Source: Desulfobacterales bacterium (GTDB lineage Bacteria; Desulfobacterota; Desulfobacteria; Desulfobacterales; JAEINQ01). Taken from it: a stretch of DNA of 64,000 bases. Position 1 is the first letter of the stretch, and every line of letters starts with the position of its first letter. A model generated the notes under the pieces. That model worked only from the letters and a program-made list of their open reading frames with translations. It was not told where the DNA came from and ran no database searches. This document shows, one piece after another, positions 18,784-27,834 of this stretch. The stretch spans positions 1 to 64,000 of the forward strand of contig JAEINQ010000039.1 in assembly GCA_016342285.1 (NCBI GenBank), in the 5' to 3' direction. A program made the position numbers and the translations under genes.

Positions 18784-18841
18784 GCGGACCTTTGCTGCCC
18801 CGGGGAGAGATTCAGGCCTAACTTGAGCGTTTCCAATCCGG

Positions 18842-19084
18842 TCAGGATTTTTTCGACTGGATCTGCTGGCGCAGCATCTGCTTGAGTCCTGTCAGGGTTC
18901 CTTTCCACACGGCATCTTCACCGGCCATGAGGGCGACGATGACGTCCTTTTCCACACTGACCTCAATCACGATTTCTTCGTCACCGACGGAAAAGACGGC
19001 CTCGGCCCATCTTTCGGCCGGCAGGCCGGTGGTTTCACAGTCAAAGTCGGTTCGCAATTCGCCGGTCATGCGGATGTCGTCCAT
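18842..19084 (-). CDS. Small conserved hypothetical protein
   Basis: 80 residues (MDDIRMTGEL...). Unrecognised. It is acidic, with alternating hydrophobic residues (FSVGDEEIVIEVSVEKDVIVAL) that suggest a small beta-rich domain and a basic C-terminal helix. The inner ATG is chosen because AGGA sits 5 nt upstream; the longer version starts at 19096. It lies 34 bp after the GcvT-SHMT fusion and 58 bp before the hybrid kinase, so all three probably share a transcript. Confidence 0.72.
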   Translation of the reverse strand: MDDIRMTGELRTDFDCETTGLPAERWAEAVFSVGDEEIVIEVSVEKDVIVALMAGEDAVWKGTLTGLKQMLRQQIQSKKS

Positions 19085-19118
19085 AATTTTCCTCATCGTG
19101 GATTCTTTACCACGGTTT

Positions 19119-21776
19119 TCATGGGCGGATCAACGCAACCAGATCCGATAGCTGACGGTCGATCTGGCTGCCGGAAAAACAATACTGCATGTCGACAAAG
19201 CGGCCACGGAAATCGGCGATTGCCTTGCCGATCTGCCTGTCTTTGACGACCACATCATGAATGAACCGGGCTATCTGCCCAAAGTCGGCCGGCCCCATGC
19301 CGAACCGGGTCATTTCCGAAACGCCCATGCGCAGGGCGCCCGAGGCGGTAAACCCTTCTTCTTCCGGAACCGCCTGGTAATTGACCACGATGTTGTTCTC
19401 TTCCAGTCGCCGCGCGATTTCCGGTCCCCGGGCGTATCCGACGCGCACGATGACCTGGTGGGTTTCGGTAAAGGAAATGGCCGGATCTCCGGCCACATCC
19501 AGGCCGCAGTCTTTCAGGGCCGTGGCAAAGGCCTTGGCATTATCGATGACCGCCTTCTGGTAGCTCTCCTTAAAGGCGTTCATCTCGTAGGCGGCCATCA
19601 GCAGACCCACCAGGGTGCCCAGGTGATGGTTGCTGACGCTGCCGGGAAACGCCCGGCGGCCGATGGCCTCCCACAGCTCAAATTCCAGATCGGACTCTGC
19701 CCAGTTGCCGGCAATCACACCGCGCTGGGTGCCGAAGTAAGTCTTGTGGGTGGAACCGGTCACCAGGTGCGCCCCTTCCTTGAAAGGGTCCTGGAAACAG
19801 GGTCCGGCGAGCCCCAGGACATGGGCCATGTCGTACATGACCGTGCAGGCAATCCCGAGTTCGTCCACCATGCGGCGGATCTCGGCCACGGGTTCCCGGT
19901 GCAGGGTCATGCTCTTTCCCAGGATCACCAGTTCCGGCCGGTGTTCGGCCATCAGTTCCCGGCATGCGGCCACATCGATCTGGTAGGGGTTGTCCGCCAG
20001 CACCGGGAAGTTGACGACCGCCGGTTTTTCGGTTTTCGGGTCCCGAGCCACAAAATCTCGCAGGGCCCCCATGGGCTGGGCGCTCAGGTGCCCGCCGCGG
20101 ATGATGTGGTGGTTCATTACCTTGGCCATGCGCCGTTGTTCGCTTTTTCGGTCCCCCCGGTTGAGAAAATCGACCATGGCGCTGAACACGGCGGTGTTGG
20201 CCATCTGGCCGGAGATCGGTCGGGTTTCCACCTGGGCACAGCCCAGATACCGTCGAAACTCCTGGTTGAGCCGCTCCTCGACCTCGGCGATGAAGTCGGT
20301 TCCCTGGTAGTAGAAGACCTCGGCTTCACAAAAAGCCTTGACCGGCTTGTGTTCGGCGTATCGACAGGCCGGATCGGCGACTGAGAGCAGGCGGGCCGCG
20401 GCGGACGGTGTCTGTTCCGAGGGGATGAGATTGATGCATTGGTGCTGCCGCCAGCGCGTGTTCTCCACGGCCTTGGCCAGCAGGTCCCCGGCCTTTTTCA
20501 CCCATTGGGGATCGGCCGGCGCCGGTGGCCGGACGGCCGGAAGGTCGTGGCAGGTGATGGCCCGGGCAAAGGGCGGTGCCTCGCTGCGCAGATGGTAAGG
20601 GACGATGCGGGCTGCAATCCGCCTGCCGCGCACGTCCACCTCGACCGTCTCTTCCTCCATCAAATCGCTGTCCACCAGGGCCAGGGCGATGGCCCGCATC
20701 CCTTTTTCTTCTGAGATGTGAGCGGCGATCCCTTCACCGTGAAACTTCCAGAATGGGACCATGGTGCCGCTGGTGACAACCCCTGCGTGCCGTCCTCGGG
20801 CGAAAACCTGGCAGCCGGCCCTGGCCACCCCCTTGCCCAGAATGCTCAGGGCCATGATGCGGCGCGGCAGATCGGCCATGTTGCCGAAATTTCGGTTCAA
20901 GATCCCCTGAACGGCCAAAAACTGTTTTTCAAATGACTGCCGGCCGATGAAATCGCCTTTGAAGGGGCTGATGCTGACGGCGAACCGGGACAGACCCATC
21001 GCAAAGGCCGGAATGGGCCGCCCTTCCGGGTCGGCCCCCAGCTCGTGACCGTACAGGGGGAGTCCGGCTTCCAGGCGAAGTGTATCTCTGGCCCCGAGTC
21101 CGACGGGCTCGGCCCCTTGGGCCACCAACCGGTCCCAGATTGCTGGGGCCGCCCGGGCGTCGAGGAACAGCTCGAAACAAAGAGGCTCTCCGGTGTAGCC
21201 GGTTCGGGCGATTTGGATCGTTGTGCCGTCGATGACAACCGTGTCCAGCGCGTTTCGCATGGGCTCCGGCAGTCGGCCGGCCGCCAGGAGCGCTTGAAGG
21301 AGCTGCTTGGATCGGGGGCCTTGCAGGCTGAGCATGGCCGTGTCAAAGGTGCGGTCCGTGATCGTCAGATCGGCAAACCGGCCTTTCACGGTTTCAAAAT
21401 GCCCCAGGTCTTTTTCCCGGTTGGCGGCGTTGACCACCAGCAGGTATTCCTCCGGCTCGAAGCGGTAGAGGTAGGCGTCATCCACGACGCTGCCGTCGGC
21501 GTTGGGAATCAGGGTATACTGGCTTTCACCTACCTCCAGGGCGGCGGCATTGTTGGACAGGACATGTTGAAGAAAGGCCAGGGCGTCAGTGCCGCCGATG
21601 ATCAACCGACCCATGTGGGAGACATCGAAAAGACCGGCGTTTTTGCGGGTGGCCAGGTGCTCGGAGACGATGCCGCCGCCGTACTGCAACGGCATGTCCC
21701 ATCCGCCGAAGGGCACCATCTGGGCGCCTGCCTGAAGATGGGTGGGGTGGAGGACGGTTTTCAGGGGGGGGGCCAT
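19119..21776 (-). CDS. GcvT-serine hydroxymethyltransferase fusion protein
   Basis: 885 residues joining two one-carbon enzymes. Residues 1-385 are an aminomethyltransferase (GcvT): [18 protein letters not shown], the Asp of [12 protein letters not shown] and the TGYTGE motif. Residues 420-885 are a fold-type I PLP enzyme of the SHMT family: INLIPSEQT, the Asp of YDMAHVLGL and the PLP lysine Lys678 in GSTHKTYFG. The SHMT half is divergent from housekeeping GlyA (GTQRG where GlyA has GPRGG). A joint enzyme could pass methylene-tetrahydrofolate between glycine cleavage and serine/glycine exchange, though this is inference. No gcvH or gcvP is in the window. Confidence 0.93.
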   Translation of the reverse strand: MAPPLKTVLHPTHLQAGAQMVPFGGWDMPLQYGGGIVSEHLATRKNAGLFDVSHMGRLIIGGTDALAFLQHVLSNNAAALEVGESQYTLIPNADGSVVDDAYLYRFEPEEYLLVVNAANREKDLGHFETVKGRFADLTITDRTFDTAMLSLQGPRSKQLLQALLAAGRLPEPMRNALDTVVIDGTTIQIARTGYTGEPLCFELFLDARAAPAIWDRLVAQGAEPVGLGARDTLRLEAGLPLYGHELGADPEGRPIPAFAMGLSRFAVSISPFKGDFIGRQSFEKQFLAVQGILNRNFGNMADLPRRIMALSILGKGVARAGCQVFARGRHAGVVTSGTMVPFWKFHGEGIAAHISEEKGMRAIALALVDSDLMEEETVEVDVRGRRIAARIVPYHLRSEAPPFARAITCHDLPAVRPPAPADPQWVKKAGDLLAKAVENTRWRQHQCINLIPSEQTPSAAARLLSVADPACRYAEHKPVKAFCEAEVFYYQGTDFIAEVEERLNQEFRRYLGCAQVETRPISGQMANTAVFSAMVDFLNRGDRKSEQRRMAKVMNHHIIRGGHLSAQPMGALRDFVARDPKTEKPAVVNFPVLADNPYQIDVAACRELMAEHRPELVILGKSMTLHREPVAEIRRMVDELGIACTVMYDMAHVLGLAGPCFQDPFKEGAHLVTGSTHKTYFGTQRGVIAGNWAESDLEFELWEAIGRRAFPGSVSNHHLGTLVGLLMAAYEMNAFKESYQKAVIDNAKAFATALKDCGLDVAGDPAISFTETHQVIVRVGYARGPEIARRLEENNIVVNYQAVPEEEGFTASGALRMGVSEMTRFGMGPADFGQIARFIHDVVVKDRQIGKAIADFRGRFVDMQYCFSGSQIDRQLSDLVALIRP

Positions 21777-21871
21777 GGGGGTCTCCTTTTGTAACTGTTT
21801 ACGGGGCTGAATATCTCAAGAAATTCCAAGCCCTCGCACGGTAAGCGTCAGCAGAGGCTGAGCCGGCTCGG

Positions 21872-21900
21872 ATCATAGGGAAAATTCCAAGCGGTGTCAA
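21872..21900 (-). promoter_or_regulatory. Sigma-70 promoter of the GcvT-SHMT operon
   Basis: On the minus strand TTGACA (21895-21900) and TATGAT (21872-21877) are separated by exactly 17 bp, about 95 bp upstream of the GcvT-SHMT start codon. The match is close to consensus. An AGGAG site lies just before that ATG. Confidence 0.7.
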
Positions 21901-22022
21901 TTGTCCGGGTGGCAGGGTTACGGGCCCCATCGGGTCTTGCTGCCTCACCGGATTGTCAAATTCTGTGTTATGTTGGGCTGCCTGCATGGCGAACCACAAT
22001 TCGGAGAAAGACGGGTCATTGG

Positions 22023-24398
22023 ATGACCGAACTATCTGTTCCCAAGGAGAAGACCGTTGTTCAGGTCGGGGTTCGCGCCCTGGTCGAACGGGTTCTTCGA
22101 AGCGGCGATCTGGAGGCGGGGTTTGTCGGTTCGGGCCGGGCGCTGGATGGTATCCGTGCCCACCAGACCGTTCAGCGGATGCGGCCGGCCCAATATCAGC
22201 CCGAGGTGCCGGTATCCCTGAAAGTTTCCACCGAGCGCTTTGTCCTGACGGTCAGTGGGCGCATCGACGGGGTGCTGACCGATGAGGCCCGGCCGGTGGT
22301 TGAGGAGATCAAGACCACGGCCAGGCGTCTGGACGACGTGACGCCGAGCCCGGTGCACTGGGGGCAGGCACGGGTCTACGCCCATCTCTACGCCTGCCAA
22401 ATGGCACCGCCGTCCGTAACGGTCCGGCTGACCTATTACCAGCTCGACTCCGGAGTGATTCGTGAATTCGAGGAGCAACAGGACCCGGAGGGGCTGGAAC
22501 AGTTTTTCACGGACCTGGTGGGTCGGTATCTGGACTGGGCCGGTGTCCAGGCGGACTGGAAAGCGCAGCGGCGCGCCTCCATCGAAGCGCTCGACTTTCC
22601 CTTTTCTCGTTACCGGCCCGGGCAGCGGGCCATGGCGGTGGCCGTCTACCGGGCCCTGGTCGGACGGTCCCGGCTCCTGGTGCAGGCATCCACCGGTATC
22701 GGAAAGACCATGGCGGCGATCTTTCCCGCCGTCAAGGCCCTGGGCGGTGAGGGCATCGACCGGATCTTCTACCTGACTGCCCGAACCACGGGACGCCTCG
22801 TGGCCGAAAAAGCCTTTAACGCACTGCGCGCCGGGGGATTGGCTCTAAAGGTCCTGACCCTGACGGCCAAGGACCGCGTCTGTTTCAATCCCGACAGCGC
22901 CTGCCACCCGGATGAATGCGAATACGCCCGGGGATTCTACGACCGGCTCGATGGCGCGGTCGAAGCGCTCTTTTCCCGGGAGGCCTTCACCCGACCGGCC
23001 ATCGAAGCGGCTGCCCGCCACCACCGCATCTGCCCCTTTGAGTTCTCCCTGGAGATGGCGCTTTGGTCGGACGCCATCGTCTGTGATTACAACTATGCCT
23101 TTGACCCGCGGGTTTACCTGCGCCGGTTCTTTGGGGACAACGGCGGCGACTCGGTGTTCCTTGTGGACGAGGCCCACAACCTGGTGGACCGATCCAGGGA
23201 GATGTTTTCGGCCGAAATCCGCAAACAGGCGTTTCTGGACACCCGTCGGGAAATCGGCAAGGCCCTGCCCGGGATCTATCGCCTTTTGGGGCGGATCAAC
23301 GCCCGACTGGTGCGAGCCAGGAAGGAATCGGCCGCGGCCGGGGGCTGGCAATGGGCGGCGGCGGCGCCTGAGGACCTCGTTCCCCTGCTTCGGGATTTTC
23401 TTGCCGCAGCCGAGCGGTGGCTGGTTAAAAACCTTCCAACCCCGTTCCGGCCTGCCCTTCTCGATCTTTATTTTGCCGTTTCCGGCTTTATCCGGGTATC
23501 GGAACGCTACAACGAGAGCTACGCCACCTGCTATGAGCAGTTGGGAAAGGATTTGCGGGTCAAGCTCTTTTGCATGGATCCGTCCGGGCAGATGGCCGAC
23601 GCTCTGGACCGTTGCCGAAGCGCGGTCTTTTTCAGCGCCACCCTAACCCCGTTTGACTACTACCAGGCACTTTTCGGCTGCCGCGATTCGGCCCATACCC
23701 TCTGCCTGCCGTCACCATTTCCGATGGAAAACCTGGGCCTTCTGGTATTGGGCACCATCTCCACCCTCTATCGGGACCGAGAGCGGACCGCCTCTGCGGT
23801 CTGCAGTGCCCTGGTGGCCCTGGTGCGGCATAGGCGGGGCAATACCATGTTCTATTTCCCCTCCTACGCCTATCTGAAGATGATTTATGAGATGTTTTCC
23901 TCGGATTGTCCCGAGGTGGAAACCCTGGTGCAAACTCCGTCCATGGGAGAAGTCGACAAGGAGGCTTTTCTGGAGCGGTTTGCCCGTGACAACCCGGAGT
24001 CCCTCGTCGGATTTGTCGTCATGGGTGGAATTTTCGGTGAAGGGATCGATCTGGTGGGCGATCGGCTCAGTGCCGCCGCCGTCATCGGGGCCGGTCTTCC
24101 GGGCATCACGCCGGAGCAGGAACTGATCAGAGGGTATTTCGACGACCATTCCGGAGAGGGGTTTGCCTATGCCTATCAGTTCCCCGGGTTTACCCGTGTG
24201 CTCCAGGCGGCCGGACGGGTAATCCGGACGGGGAAGGATCGGGGGGTGGTGCTGCTCATCGACCGGCGCTTTGCCACCCTTCCATACGCCCGTCTTTTTC
24301 CCGGGACCTGGCAGCCCCGGGCCGTAAAAAACCCCGAACAGATCGAACAGTGTTTGTCCAGGTTCTGGTCGGCGGAGGAGGGCAATTCAAGCCCCTGA
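22023..24398 (+). CDS. XPD/DinG-family helicase with N-terminal PD-(D/E)XK-like domain
   Basis: 791 residues. The N-terminal 170 look like a RecB/Cas4-type nuclease core (Asp82, then E-x-K at 95-97 in VVEEIKTTA). The helicase starts with Walker A STGIGKT (223-229). Four cysteines (287, 294, 299, 337) sit where XPD/DinG proteins hold a [4Fe-4S] cluster. DEAH is at 382-385, and motif VI is QAAGRVIRT. Expected activity is 5'-3' DNA unwinding, possibly with nuclease processing, in repair. ATG at 22023 is used rather than the longer ORF start, since family homology begins there. Divergent from the GcvT-SHMT gene. Confidence 0.9.
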   Translation: MTELSVPKEKTVVQVGVRALVERVLRSGDLEAGFVGSGRALDGIRAHQTVQRMRPAQYQPEVPVSLKVSTERFVLTVSGRIDGVLTDEARPVVEEIKTTARRLDDVTPSPVHWGQARVYAHLYACQMAPPSVTVRLTYYQLDSGVIREFEEQQDPEGLEQFFTDLVGRYLDWAGVQADWKAQRRASIEALDFPFSRYRPGQRAMAVAVYRALVGRSRLLVQASTGIGKTMAAIFPAVKALGGEGIDRIFYLTARTTGRLVAEKAFNALRAGGLALKVLTLTAKDRVCFNPDSACHPDECEYARGFYDRLDGAVEALFSREAFTRPAIEAAARHHRICPFEFSLEMALWSDAIVCDYNYAFDPRVYLRRFFGDNGGDSVFLVDEAHNLVDRSREMFSAEIRKQAFLDTRREIGKALPGIYRLLGRINARLVRARKESAAAGGWQWAAAAPEDLVPLLRDFLAAAERWLVKNLPTPFRPALLDLYFAVSGFIRVSERYNESYATCYEQLGKDLRVKLFCMDPSGQMADALDRCRSAVFFSATLTPFDYYQALFGCRDSAHTLCLPSPFPMENLGLLVLGTISTLYRDRERTASAVCSALVALVRHRRGNTMFYFPSYAYLKMIYEMFSSDCPEVETLVQTPSMGEVDKEAFLERFARDNPESLVGFVVMGGIFGEGIDLVGDRLSAAAVIGAGLPGITPEQELIRGYFDDHSGEGFAYAYQFPGFTRVLQAAGRVIRTGKDRGVVLLIDRRFATLPYARLFPGTWQPRAVKNPEQIEQCLSRFWSAEEGNSSP

Positions 24399-24452
24399 CG
24401 GTTTTTATGGCTGGACGGGTTAAACGAGGGTTTTCCCGGGCGGGCACGGGCC

Positions 24453-24647
24453 TTATCGGGGCTTTGTCCCGCCTTTGGCTGCGTATCCGTCGGCGTACCA
24501 CCCGCCCCCTTTCAAGGTGAAGGTGCACGGGGAGATGATCCGTTTGGCCGGTTGCCGGCATTCGGGGCAGACAATTTCCTCGGTTCCCATGGGAACCAGT
24601 TCTTCAATGATTTTGCCGTGGGGGCACTCAAACTCATAAACCGGCAT
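24453..24647 (-). CDS. FmdB-family zinc ribbon protein
   Basis: 64 residues. Typical FmdB start MPVYEFEC, then a CPEC pair; the first knuckle is C-P-H rather than CxxC (ECPHGK). The C-terminus is Gly-rich and disordered (GGGWYADGYAAKGG). The family is small putative regulatory proteins, first noted beside formamidase and formate genes; the role is not defined. It converges with the helicase gene. Confidence 0.88.
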   Translation of the reverse strand: MPVYEFECPHGKIIEELVPMGTEEIVCPECRQPAKRIISPCTFTLKGGGWYADGYAAKGGTKPR

Positions 24648-24934
24648 GGTGACGAAACCTCCGTGTTAATGTCATTGGCGAGAAATATAATATTCGGGGC
24701 CGGGAAGTCAAGGGGGCGTTCGGTCCCGATGCCTTCAGGCCATCATCGTTGTCTTTGGCCATTGCAAACGGATCGGGGCAGGATTCTTTACACCCCTTTC
24801 ATGGGTAGACCAAAACCGGGTCCCCTAGGCGCGGATTCTTTACATGTCCGTTTGTTTTCGATATTCTACCCCAAAAGAGTTTCGGCTGAAAAGGCCATGA
24901 CCCCATTGTGATGTATCTCCCGAAGGCGATCGAC

Positions 24935-25309
24935 ATGAAAGACAGCCCGTTGCCACCGACGCTGGAAGACTTGAAAAAAAGGCGCATCCTTGCTTTGGTG
25001 CGCTCCGAAGAGGCCGTTCACATGCGTCCCCAGGCTTACGGGCGGCTCAAAACCCAGATTCGAACGGTCATCACGGCCCCGGTGGATGTAGACGCCTATT
25101 ACCGCCGGGCCACGGATATCGCCGCGCTTCTCAGGGAACTGGGCGGTACCGTCGACTGTTCCATCTTCGACCCTTTTTGCCGGCGGATCGACCCCGCCAA
25201 GGAGGGGTGTGCCAGATTTTTTCGCATGGACTGCCGGGACCTTAAGGCTCACCTGGACGACCTGGATGCCTGGCGCATGGCCCGAAAGCGGATCCGATGC
25301 GTTAAATAG
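24935..25309 (+). CDS. Hypothetical protein
   Basis: 124 residues, unrecognised. It is charged and mostly helical by composition, with three Cys (TVDCSIFDPFC, KEGCARFF) and a C-terminal CVK. The start MKDSPLPP is preferred because AAGG is 8 nt upstream; the ORF could extend nine codons further. It stands alone between the FmdB gene and the acyl-CoA ligase. Confidence 0.62.
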   Translation: MKDSPLPPTLEDLKKRRILALVRSEEAVHMRPQAYGRLKTQIRTVITAPVDVDAYYRRATDIAALLRELGGTVDCSIFDPFCRRIDPAKEGCARFFRMDCRDLKAHLDDLDAWRMARKRIRCVK

Positions 25310-25529
25310 TTTCCATCCATAAAGAGAATTGTCTTTAAAATTAAATTTTTATCTCTGTGCTCCCAGGGCGCTCCGTGGTAGATTAAAACGTATAAGGAAG
25401 CCTTCGTCCAGCACAGGTGATATCCTGTTTCCTTTTAGATAGATGGCTGTTTGCGGCCTGAAAAAGCGTTTTACGGGGTTATCGAATAAGACCACATCAC
25501 CACCACACCGAACCACAGGAGGAAACCCA

Positions 25530-27278
25530 ATGGCAGCGCAATCCTGGCTCACCGACAACTGGCCCGAAGGGGTCGCCCGCGACATCTCCGGTTATGACCG
25601 TCCCCTCTTTTCCCTTCTCGACGATGCCGCACGGGACAGTCCTGACCAGGTCTACACCCTGTTCAACGACGGTACGCGGACCTTTGCCCAGGTTAAAGAA
25701 ACGGCTGATCGGGTGGCCAATTTTTTGTCAAGCCGCGGCATCGGCAAGGGAGATCGGGTGGCGATCTTTTTGCCCAACCTGCCCCATTATCCGGCCATCT
25801 ATTTCGGCATTCTAAAGGCCGGCGCGGTCTGCGTGACCTGCAACCCCCTTTATACGCCCACTGAACTCAACTACCAGCTGCGTGATTCCGGCGCCAAGGC
25901 CCTGTTCTGCATGGACCACCCGCAATTCTATGCCACCACCGTCGATGCCGTGAAGGACACCGATGTGACCAGTGTGGTCATCTGCAGCGTCAAGTCCTAT
26001 CTTCCCTGGCTCAAGGGGTTTCTCGGCGGACTGTTGGGAAAGATTCCCAAGGCCGACCGATACGAACCCGGCCATCTTTTCTTTGACGATGTGGTGGCCG
26101 CCGCCCGTCCCGAACCACCGGCGGTCGACATCGATCCGGCCAAGGACCTGGCCCTGATCATCTATACCGGCGGCACCACCGGTGTGCCCAAAGGCGCGGC
26201 CCTGACCCATTCCAATTTTGTTTACGATCTCATGGCCCTGGATGAATGGGGGCGGTTTGTCCATGAGCCGGGGGGGGCTCCAGAGCCCATGCGCCGGGGC
26301 GGATACCACACCTTTCTCGGTGTGCTTCCCTGGTACCACAGCTTCGGCATGACCTGTGCCATGCTCACGGCAGCCGCCACCGGCAGCCGCCTGATCTGCG
26401 TTCCGGATCCGAGGGCCGGCGACCCGCCTTTTACCGAAGTGCTCAAAATCGTTCAGAAGTACCGGCCCACCATCATGCCGGCCGTGCCGACCATTTTTGT
26501 GGCCTTTACCAACCACCGCCATGTGGGCGACTACGACCTGACCAGCCTCATGGGTTGTTTTTCCGGTGGTGCGCCGCTTCCTCCCGAGGTCTGCCGCCAG
26601 TTCGAAGAAAAGACCGGGGCGGTGATTTTCGAGGGATACGGGTTGTCCGAGACCGCGCCGGTGGCCAGCGCCAATCCCACCAACACGGTCCAGCGCAAGA
26701 TCGGCTCCATCGGCTTTCCCATGCCCGGCACCGATATTCAGATCCTGGATCTGGAGACGGCGTTAAAACCACTGCCCCGGGGAGAAGACGGGGAGATCGC
26801 CATCAGCGGGCCCCAGGTGATGCAGGGGTACTGGAATCGGCCCGAGGAAAACGAGGCTGCCTTCCGGGAGATCGACGGACGCCGCTATTTTCTCACCGGA
26901 GACATCGGCCATGTGGACGAAGAAGGCTACATCCTGATCACCGACCGAAAGAAGGACATGATTCTGGTGGGTGGATTCAACGTCTATCCCCGGGACGTGG
27001 AGGACATTCTTTACCGTCATCCCAAAGTGGCCCTGGTGGCCGTGGTGGGGGTGCCCGACGCCAAGAGCGGGGAGATGGTCAAGGCCTTCATTGCGCTCAA
27101 GCCGGGCGTGACCGCTACCCAAGAGGAGATTCTGGCCTTTTGCAAGGAGAACATGGCCGGCTACAAGCGTCCGCGGGCGGTGGAATTCCGCGACGACGTG
27201 CCGGTGTCCAACGTGGGCAAGGTCCTGCGTCGTGTGCTCAGGGACGAGGAGATTGAAAAGGCAACGTTTTCAGAATGA
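25530..27278 (+). CDS. Long-chain acyl-CoA ligase (AMP-binding enzyme)
   Basis: 582 residues. Adenylate-forming enzyme that activates a carboxylic acid to its CoA thioester. The P-loop YTGGTTGVPKGA, the GYGLSE motif, the hinge region YFLTGDIG...DRKKDMILVGGFNVYP, and the C-terminal catalytic Lys region (NVGKVLRR) are all present. The start is fixed by AGGAGG 8 nt upstream. It resembles the FadD group; the acid cannot be named. Monocistronic, followed by a 556-bp gap with remnants. Confidence 0.95.
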   Translation: MAAQSWLTDNWPEGVARDISGYDRPLFSLLDDAARDSPDQVYTLFNDGTRTFAQVKETADRVANFLSSRGIGKGDRVAIFLPNLPHYPAIYFGILKAGAVCVTCNPLYTPTELNYQLRDSGAKALFCMDHPQFYATTVDAVKDTDVTSVVICSVKSYLPWLKGFLGGLLGKIPKADRYEPGHLFFDDVVAAARPEPPAVDIDPAKDLALIIYTGGTTGVPKGAALTHSNFVYDLMALDEWGRFVHEPGGAPEPMRRGGYHTFLGVLPWYHSFGMTCAMLTAAATGSRLICVPDPRAGDPPFTEVLKIVQKYRPTIMPAVPTIFVAFTNHRHVGDYDLTSLMGCFSGGAPLPPEVCRQFEEKTGAVIFEGYGLSETAPVASANPTNTVQRKIGSIGFPMPGTDIQILDLETALKPLPRGEDGEIAISGPQVMQGYWNRPEENEAAFREIDGRRYFLTGDIGHVDEEGYILITDRKKDMILVGGFNVYPRDVEDILYRHPKVALVAVVGVPDAKSGEMVKAFIALKPGVTATQEEILAFCKENMAGYKRPRAVEFRDDVPVSNVGKVLRRVLRDEEIEKATFSE

Positions 27279-27497
27279 AAGGCGGTCGCCGGTTGCAAGA
27301 CGCTCCGGGAAAATCCGGCGGTGCGTTTTGTTGCGGTGTGTGCTGTGGATTTTTCACGTGAGCCGGGCTTTTTGTTGCCGTCATGGTGGCCTGGATGTTT
27401 TGCGGGCGGGCTGCATCTAAATGTGGCACACATGTTGCTGTAACATTGACCGGTTATTTCCTCATTTCATCTGTTTCCCTCCATCGGACCCGGGGCG

Positions 27498-27716
27498 ATG
27501 CGGTCGGTCAGCCGCGTCGCCCCGGCCCCCCGCCATTTTTCCGTTCCCCAGAAGCCGGTTCATTTGTCCCCCCCTGGGCGCTGTGCCTTGCTGGAGAAAC
27601 AATGGGTGCCGGCCTTTTTGGACCGGGGTGCGTCGCCGCCGCGGGTCTGGTCGGCAGGTTGCGCCAACGGTGAAGAGGTCTACCGCTTTCGTATTGTCTG
27701 GGAGCGGGTCTGACAA
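27498..27716 (+). pseudogene. CheR-type methyltransferase remnant
   Basis: Two pieces of a chemotaxis-type MCP methyltransferase in different frames. PPFFRSPEAGSF (27530-27565) matches the conserved FFRdpe segment. LEKQWVPAFLDRG (from 27591) leads to PPRVWSAGCANGEEVYRF, the SAM-binding motif I of CheR. A run of C residues at 27568-27574 lies between the two frames. Everything N- and C-terminal is missing. It is clearly inactive. Confidence 0.75.
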
Positions 27717-27744
27717 AAGTGTCCGGTGTTGACAAAACTGTCGC

Positions 27745-27833
27745 TTTAGTCACTCCACACTTATCTGGGGCCAGTATCCCTCCCCTTCCAGGGGCAACAA
27801 CGCCTGGTCCTCTGGGCCAGGATTCTTTACTCC
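27745..27833 (-). repeat. Dispersed intergenic repeat B, second full copy
   Basis: Reverse complement of the 3628-3720 repeat, from cactccacacttatctgggg to ctctgggccaggattcttta. It separates the CheR remnant from the end of the transglutaminase gene. The rest of the 27279-27834 gap has no further gene. Confidence 0.85.
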
Positions 27834-27834
27834 C

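Noticed and set aside
16819-18885. 688-codon plus-strand ORF opposite the hybrid kinase
   Set aside because: Antisense shadow of a gene with full-length domain support; composition-driven in GC-rich DNA.
21904-21951. SAM-I riboswitch-like core (CCCGATGGGGCCCGTAACC) upstream of the GcvT-SHMT gene
   Set aside because: The resemblance covers only a short core, and the segment lies upstream of the TTGACA-N17-TATGAT promoter, so it would not be in the transcript. No full P1-P4 structure could be drawn.
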